Origin: Acheta domesticus | Lineage: Eukaryota > Arthropoda > Insecta > Orthoptera > Gryllidae | Direction of reading: 5' to 3' | Assembly: GCA_031308135.1 (NCBI GenBank) | Contig: JAHLJT010000631.1 | Span: 261,224,925 to 261,288,924 of the forward strand | Length of the DNA stretch: 64,000 bases | Shown: piece by piece, positions 61,301 through 64,000 of the stretch | How positions within the stretch are numbered: position 1 is the first letter of the stretch | Layout: every line of letters starts with the position of its first letter | Translations under genes and position numbers: made by a program | Notes under the pieces: model-generated | Database searches by the model: none | Seen by the model: only the letters and a program-made list of their open reading frames with translations | Told to the model about the DNA's origin: nothing

Positions 61301-63784
61301 ACATGATCTGGTAGATTTTTATCGAAAGTTGGGAATGAAAGAAAACCCAGGAAAGGTAAGGACATTATTACAATAGTTGGAATGAATCCCTCATGGTAAG
61401 AGACTCCTTTTAAGAGTAGACATTAATGCTAAGATAATTTCATGTGTGTTATCTGCATTATTGCAAAGAGTATGCTAAAAGGCATTGTTCTAGTGTGTTA
61501 GACATAAGGAGTCATTAAACAGGTTTTCTTTTTTAAATGGATTTTAAAACTTTATTTAAAATTTAAAATTTTATCAGTAATAGATAATGGGCTTAATATG
61601 GCTCATTATTGTAAAGATACAAATCAGAAGCGTTTTTAAAATTTTATTGTAAAAGTCAAATTCATGTAAGAAATAATTCAAGCGAATACCATGGGCAAAG
61701 ATGTGAAAGTACAGGCCGGACATAAAGCTATGCAATTTTTAGGGATGTGGGGTGAAAGTGCTCTTCACTGTATCCCATAAGAGCAGTAGGTACTGAGGGA
61801 GGCCTTGGTAATCTGTTGGATGCCTAAAACAGTAGGAATCTAATACAAGAAAGTCTGTGCCATTCAGTAGTACTGTATCTGTTGCTGTAAAAGTTTATTA
61901 TTGATTCTTTGCTGATCTTTCTCCACACTGATTTCTTCAGTGCACTCTCAACATTTTTAGCAGAATGTTTGTGGTACTCTTCAATGACTCTATTGTTGGA
62001 ATACTTGTCGTCATTGGCGTACTATGTCATCACGTTCATTTTCTTCTGTTCTGAAAGAGACTCATCATTTACGGTGTCCTAGCCAGATGGGATTTTGCTA
62101 GATTTCTTCTCACAGTCCTTGACAATTACATCTTGAGGCTCCAATAGCTTCTAGATGAGCTGAAATTTATTTCCCTCAATCACTTGCATTTGCCATAAAT
62201 GGTCCTTAAATAACTCAAGACTCCTAACGATATTGGGATTCCTGGTCCTGTGGGGCAAAGTATTGTTTTCTGGTCATTGTCTCCCCTACAGCATGTATGA
62301 AGAATTCACTCTACCTGAATCTTGTGTTTATTTGAAAGTAGAACAGGACCAGTGATTTCAGTTCACTATATTGAGACAACTGTATTCTTCAATCTTGATT
62401 AAAAAAAATATTGTTCACTCGATATAGAAAGACAACCACAATAATGATATACGAGGAGTGTTCAAAAAGTTCCTGGAATGGTTCAGCTTCTTAATGTTAC
62501 AATCTATGGCAACGGTAACCTAATCGCCTTCAAAGTAGGACCCTTGCGCACCCTTACATTTGCTTGGTTATTCCTGCCATTGTTGGAATTAACGGTAGAA
62601 TGCTTCTTTTGCGTGTGATTTGACGCGTCATAGTGATGCAGACACTTGCCTGTCGCTTTCCTTGTCACTTGACCCATTGCATCCTTCGAACCGCACTGTG
62701 CAAACTCTCCAAAATATATACATTTTCAGTTACAGACTGCCCAGACCACTGTGTAGCAGGGCCGATAGTGTTTGTGAAGTCTATTTTCCCAGTTTGCACT
62801 TGGACTTTAGATTCGCATGCTATTTGAACTGCAACTTTACGCCGACCTGCTACAACTCACCTCCATGTGACACTGAGCAGTGGCACCACTGCTCACCGAA
62901 ACATGTCCAGACCAATTTTGCCAGTGTGCGAACATGCCCAGCCCCCTACCACACAAATGTGAACTCTGTGTCTTATTGCTAGTTTGACGGCAGCAAGGCA
63001 ATTCCAGGAACTTTTTGAATGCCCTTCGTATTTCTGGTAGCTGAAAGATATTCCATAATTTGGAGCTTAGGACATTATAGGGGCACCCTGTCTATCAGTG
63101 CACACTAGAAAAATCGGAAGATGTATTTGGCACTCTTCCAGAACCAGAGTATAATTGTTGTAAGAAAAAAATTGCCTTCTCTGAAACCTGTTCTTTTTCC
63201 ATCCAACTTAGAATATATTAACTATAATTTTCTCGGCAATTGGAAATGCCTGTGAAGACGTGCAATAAGAAATTTTTTGAAGACCTGAAATTGTAAGAAA
63301 TTTTTGAAAAAGAATTGCTCAGTATTACATTTTTCAAATCAGTTATTGGTGTTGAAAGTCTAAGAATTTGGACTTGTGTTTGATTAGGAAATGGATGAGT
63401 TTCATAAGTGATTTGTTGAGCGAGAAATGATATCAATGTGAATTATGCATTTGACAAATTTTCAAGCATGCATAAAAGGAGGATTGTATGGAATTTATAC
63501 AACATGGACTTTCTTTTCATAAAATCTGTATGTTGAAATATGTGTTGATAATTGATTTTATATCTTCCTTTATTGCTTTTTCTGCCAGATTCCTGCTGAA
63601 ATTCTTGTGAAGAATGTTGCCAATTTTGTGAAAACCTTACCTTCTGTTGATAATTTGGACAGTGTGGCATTTCAAGTTTTTGGGTCCACATCTGACAAAC
63701 GAGCTGCTAAATTGAAGCAGAGTGTTCAGTATTATTTAAATGGTACAAAGGATGGTTTTCTTCGTTACCGTCCTCATCACACTG
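45115..63784 (+). CDS. FAM120 / constitutive coactivator of PPAR-gamma-like homologue, 5' part (6 coding exons, runs off right edge)
   Basis: FAM120 proteins are large RNA-binding scaffold proteins with an N-terminal XPG/PIN-like fold. Exons are 45115-45328, 45440-45612, 57791-57904, 58123-58269, 61188-61355 and 63589-63784, all GT-AG, giving 337 codons plus one base without a stop. The start MGVQDLQSFLD matches the vertebrate start MGVQGFQDYI. Other matching blocks are CLDRLYGGYFSDWACGGQWN, KGTPPPKVW, DDHHQEVIAYCREN-FHGV, LLAALLGNYLL and the VPAEILVK-type region (IPAEILVKNVANFVK). The acidic VVDGECCLDRL stretch corresponds to the PIN-like LVDADNCLHRL. Intron 2 is 12.2 kb and carries mobile elements plus an antisense minigene. 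The C-terminal half lies beyond 64000. Which vertebrate paralogue it matches best cannot be decided; insects probably have one copy. Confidence 0.93.
45613..48215 (+). other. FAM120 intron 2, first part
   Basis: AT-rich intronic sequence with no recognisable element. The 94-codon and 116-codon open frames here have no domain signature. Confidence 0.6.
48216..48831. repeat. Perfect 86-bp inverted repeat with 444-bp spacer
   Basis: Arms at 48216-48301 and 48746-48831 are exact reverse complements with no mismatch. Each arm contains the small palindrome CCTTCTAGAAGG. The spacer is AT-rich and non-coding. No target-site duplication flanks the arms. A transcript of intron 2 would carry an 86-bp duplex. 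Confidence 0.93.
48832..53690 (+). other. FAM120 intron 2, middle part
   Basis: AT-rich sequence with no recognised gene or repeat. Only short open frames occur. Confidence 0.55.
53700..54510 (+). repeat. Family X repeat, copy H (diverged)
   Basis: Starts within the leader (GTGGGTCCTTGATACC) and continues with the family's AT-rich internal words, for example CTCAAAAACTG and GATAGAGATTTTTG. Both tips are missing. Confidence 0.65.
54511..55300. other. Intronic sequence with an unclassified patch
   Basis: 54600-54980 is less AT-rich and has a 128-codon minus-strand open frame without a domain. A CACAGCGCAGCGAAGGGCC word suggests a dispersed repeat, but no second copy lies in this window. Confidence 0.35.
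55304..55344. repeat. (ATA)n microsatellite
   Basis: About 13 ATA units in FAM120 intron 2. This may be the tail of a minus-strand LINE or SINE, as the nested LINE at 24.7 kb ends in the same type of run. Confidence 0.85.
55546..55740. repeat. 37-bp minisatellite, about 5 copies
   Basis: Units of CTACAAATACAATACACAAC followed by ACAACTTAAAAATAAAT repeat with small changes (for example GTTG-type variants and one shortened copy). AT-rich and without coding potential. Confidence 0.85.
55741..56329 (-). other. Downstream of the antisense DDE-derived gene
   Basis: On the minus strand, GGAAAACT before GTAAGTTTG just after the stop codon (about 56318) looks like a donor, and CTATTTTTACAG at about 56222 an acceptor. 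A 3'UTR intron is therefore possible. No poly(A) signal was pinned down. Confidence 0.3.
56330..57103 (-). CDS. DDE-transposase-derived small gene, three exons, antisense in FAM120 intron 2
   Basis: Exons on the minus strand are 57103-56928, 56815-56618 and 56522-56330, with donors GTAAGTT and GTAAGTG and acceptors TATAG and CTCAG. Each junction splits a codon after two bases and the joined frame is open for 188 codons. Exon 1 has an arginine cluster (MERRRRRRGNPPCSR) and a helix-turn-helix-like end (VVKLIMEFLNLSKSTVTK). Exon 2 begins KYRVDNIIRAAGHKVLRLPP and holds HYNPIEMVW, the third catalytic block of Tc1-like insect DDE proteins. Exon 3 continues EKWENYVQHTEKIVEKDW and ends in an acidic, serine-rich tail. 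The part of the family that carries the first two catalytic aspartates is missing between exons 1 and 2. It cannot be an active transposase; it may be an internally deleted copy or a co-opted gene. Confidence 0.7.
57104..57790. other. Upstream of the antisense gene and end of FAM120 intron 2
   Basis: 57104-57240 would be the 5'UTR/promoter side of the minus-strand gene. 57360-57540 is less AT-rich. FAM120 exon 3 follows the acceptor TTATTTACAG. No terminal inverted repeat that would bound a transposon was seen. Confidence 0.35.
58019..58068. repeat. Perfect hairpin, 22-bp arms and 6-base loop, in FAM120 intron 3
   Basis: 58019-58040 is the exact complement of 58047-58068 with loop TGGTTT. 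It sits inside an intron of only 218 bases (57905-58122), about 55 bases before the acceptor. Confidence 0.95.
58270..58837 (+). other. FAM120 intron 4, first part
   Basis: AT-rich intron with short CA and G runs (58300-58320, 58486-58495). No gene was seen. Confidence 0.6.
58838..59240 (-). pseudogene. piggyBac-like transposase C-terminal remnant
   Basis: On the minus strand YKKIFFHLLELTVWNPYVLH is followed by MELVEMLIEKYK, then PPRLTDHFPELIPPTEKK and TRWCAICSL. After a frameshift, CPDCNVALF completes the Cys-x2-Cys zinc ribbon typical of the piggyBac C-terminus. Frameshifts and loss of the catalytic domain (which would lie right of 59240) make it a relic. No terminal repeats or TTAA duplication were identified. 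Confidence 0.8.
59241..61187 (+). other. FAM120 intron 4, remaining part
   Basis: Mostly AT-rich. A poly-C/pyrimidine run is at 59893-59925 and a GT run at 59965-59985. A 150-codon plus-strand open frame at 60268-60720 has no recognisable domain. Confidence 0.5.
61356..62449 (+). other. FAM120 intron 5, first part
   Basis: Intronic sequence without a recognised element. Confidence 0.55.
62452..63028 (-). mobile_element. Internally deleted mariner element (577 bp)
   Basis: Terminal inverted repeats CGAGGAGTGTTCAAAAAGTT and AACTTTTTGAATGCCCTTCG are of the mariner type and are flanked by TA on both sides. On the minus strand near the left end, CKGAQGSYFEGD is the usual C-terminus of a mariner transposase. 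The rest of the transposase is deleted or decayed. Two open frames inside the element on the plus strand are not real genes. Confidence 0.88.
63029..63588 (+). other. FAM120 intron 5, last part
   Basis: AT-rich intronic sequence ending at the acceptor TTTTTCTGCCAG. No feature was seen. Confidence 0.6.
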
Positions 63785-63815
63785 GTAAGTTTGTGCAATC
63801 TGTAATTATGAGATA

Positions 63816-64000
63816 TATTCATTCTCTTCTTTTTTCTTTTTTTTCTCCCCCTTCTCTCTCTTTTTTCTTTTCTTCCTTCTCCTCTTTTCTTTTTTTCCTA
63901 CTCTTTTCTTTTTCCTTCTTTTCTTTTTTCCCCTTCTTTTCTTTTTTCCTTCTCTTTTCTTTTTTTCCCTTTTCTTTTTTTTCCTTCTCTTTTCTTTTTT
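63816..64000. repeat. Long polypyrimidine tract at the window end
   Basis: Almost pure T/C sequence of CTTTTCTTTTTTCC-like units running to the last base, starting about 30 bases after the FAM120 exon 6 donor. It probably continues beyond the window. Confidence 0.9.

Noticed and set aside
62620..62982. Plus-strand open frame of 120 codons
   Set aside because: It lies inside the mariner deletion derivative on the non-coding strand.
1..64000. CRISPR arrays, bacterial operons, rRNA genes
   Set aside because: Nothing of this kind was seen; the spliced genes and element types show nuclear animal DNA.

Overview
The window is nuclear DNA of an animal, most likely an insect. The genes are split by GT-AG introns, the DNA is AT-rich, and the gaps are packed with arthropod-type non-LTR retrotransposons, mariner/Tc1-like MITEs, a piggyBac relic and a tRNA-derived SINE. 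Long introns (10-12 kb) and heavy transposon load suggest a large, repeat-rich insect genome. I cannot place the species from sequence alone.

Three conserved host genes are present. (1) A Nup214 (nuclear pore) homologue on the minus strand: seven coding exons between 3960 and 119 encode the N-terminal beta-propeller, and the gene runs off the left edge. (2) An EBNA1BP2/EBP2 homologue (rRNA processing), complete in six coding exons from 17045 to 32442 on the plus strand. (3) A FAM120 homologue (constitutive coactivator of PPAR-gamma-like), with the first six coding exons from 45115 to 63784 on the plus strand, running off the right edge. Nup214 and EBP2 are divergent; EBP2 and FAM120 are in tandem.

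Between and inside them, in order: an unclassified AT-rich repeat family (called X here, with a companion module Y) at 4.3-5.6, 19.2-21.7, 26.8-27.9, 33.4-34.7, 39.2-43.6 and 53.7-54.5 kb; a jockey-type LINE with a long target duplication at 5.65-8.15 kb; a sharply GC-rich block at 9-13.3 kb holding a jockey-like gag/EN fragment, a palindromic MITE, a 103-bp tandem array and a tRNA-type SINE; a 402-bp TIR element at 15.5 kb; two neighbouring palindromic MITEs at 16.2-16.7 kb. EBP2 intron 4 holds an RTE-like LINE (22050-26802, 12-bp target duplication) that is itself split by another LINE. A further LINE 5' fragment lies at 35.1-37.1 kb, and another copy of the 249-bp MITE at 38.0 kb.

The most unusual item is antisense in FAM120 intron 2: a small three-exon gene at 57103-56330 with a fully open 188-residue frame across consensus splice sites. 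It joins a transposase-like N-terminus to the C-terminal end of a DDE transposase, leaving out the part that carries the first two catalytic aspartates. Other structure worth checking is an 86-bp perfect inverted repeat at 48.2/48.8 kb and a perfect 22-bp-arm hairpin in the 218-bp FAM120 intron 3.
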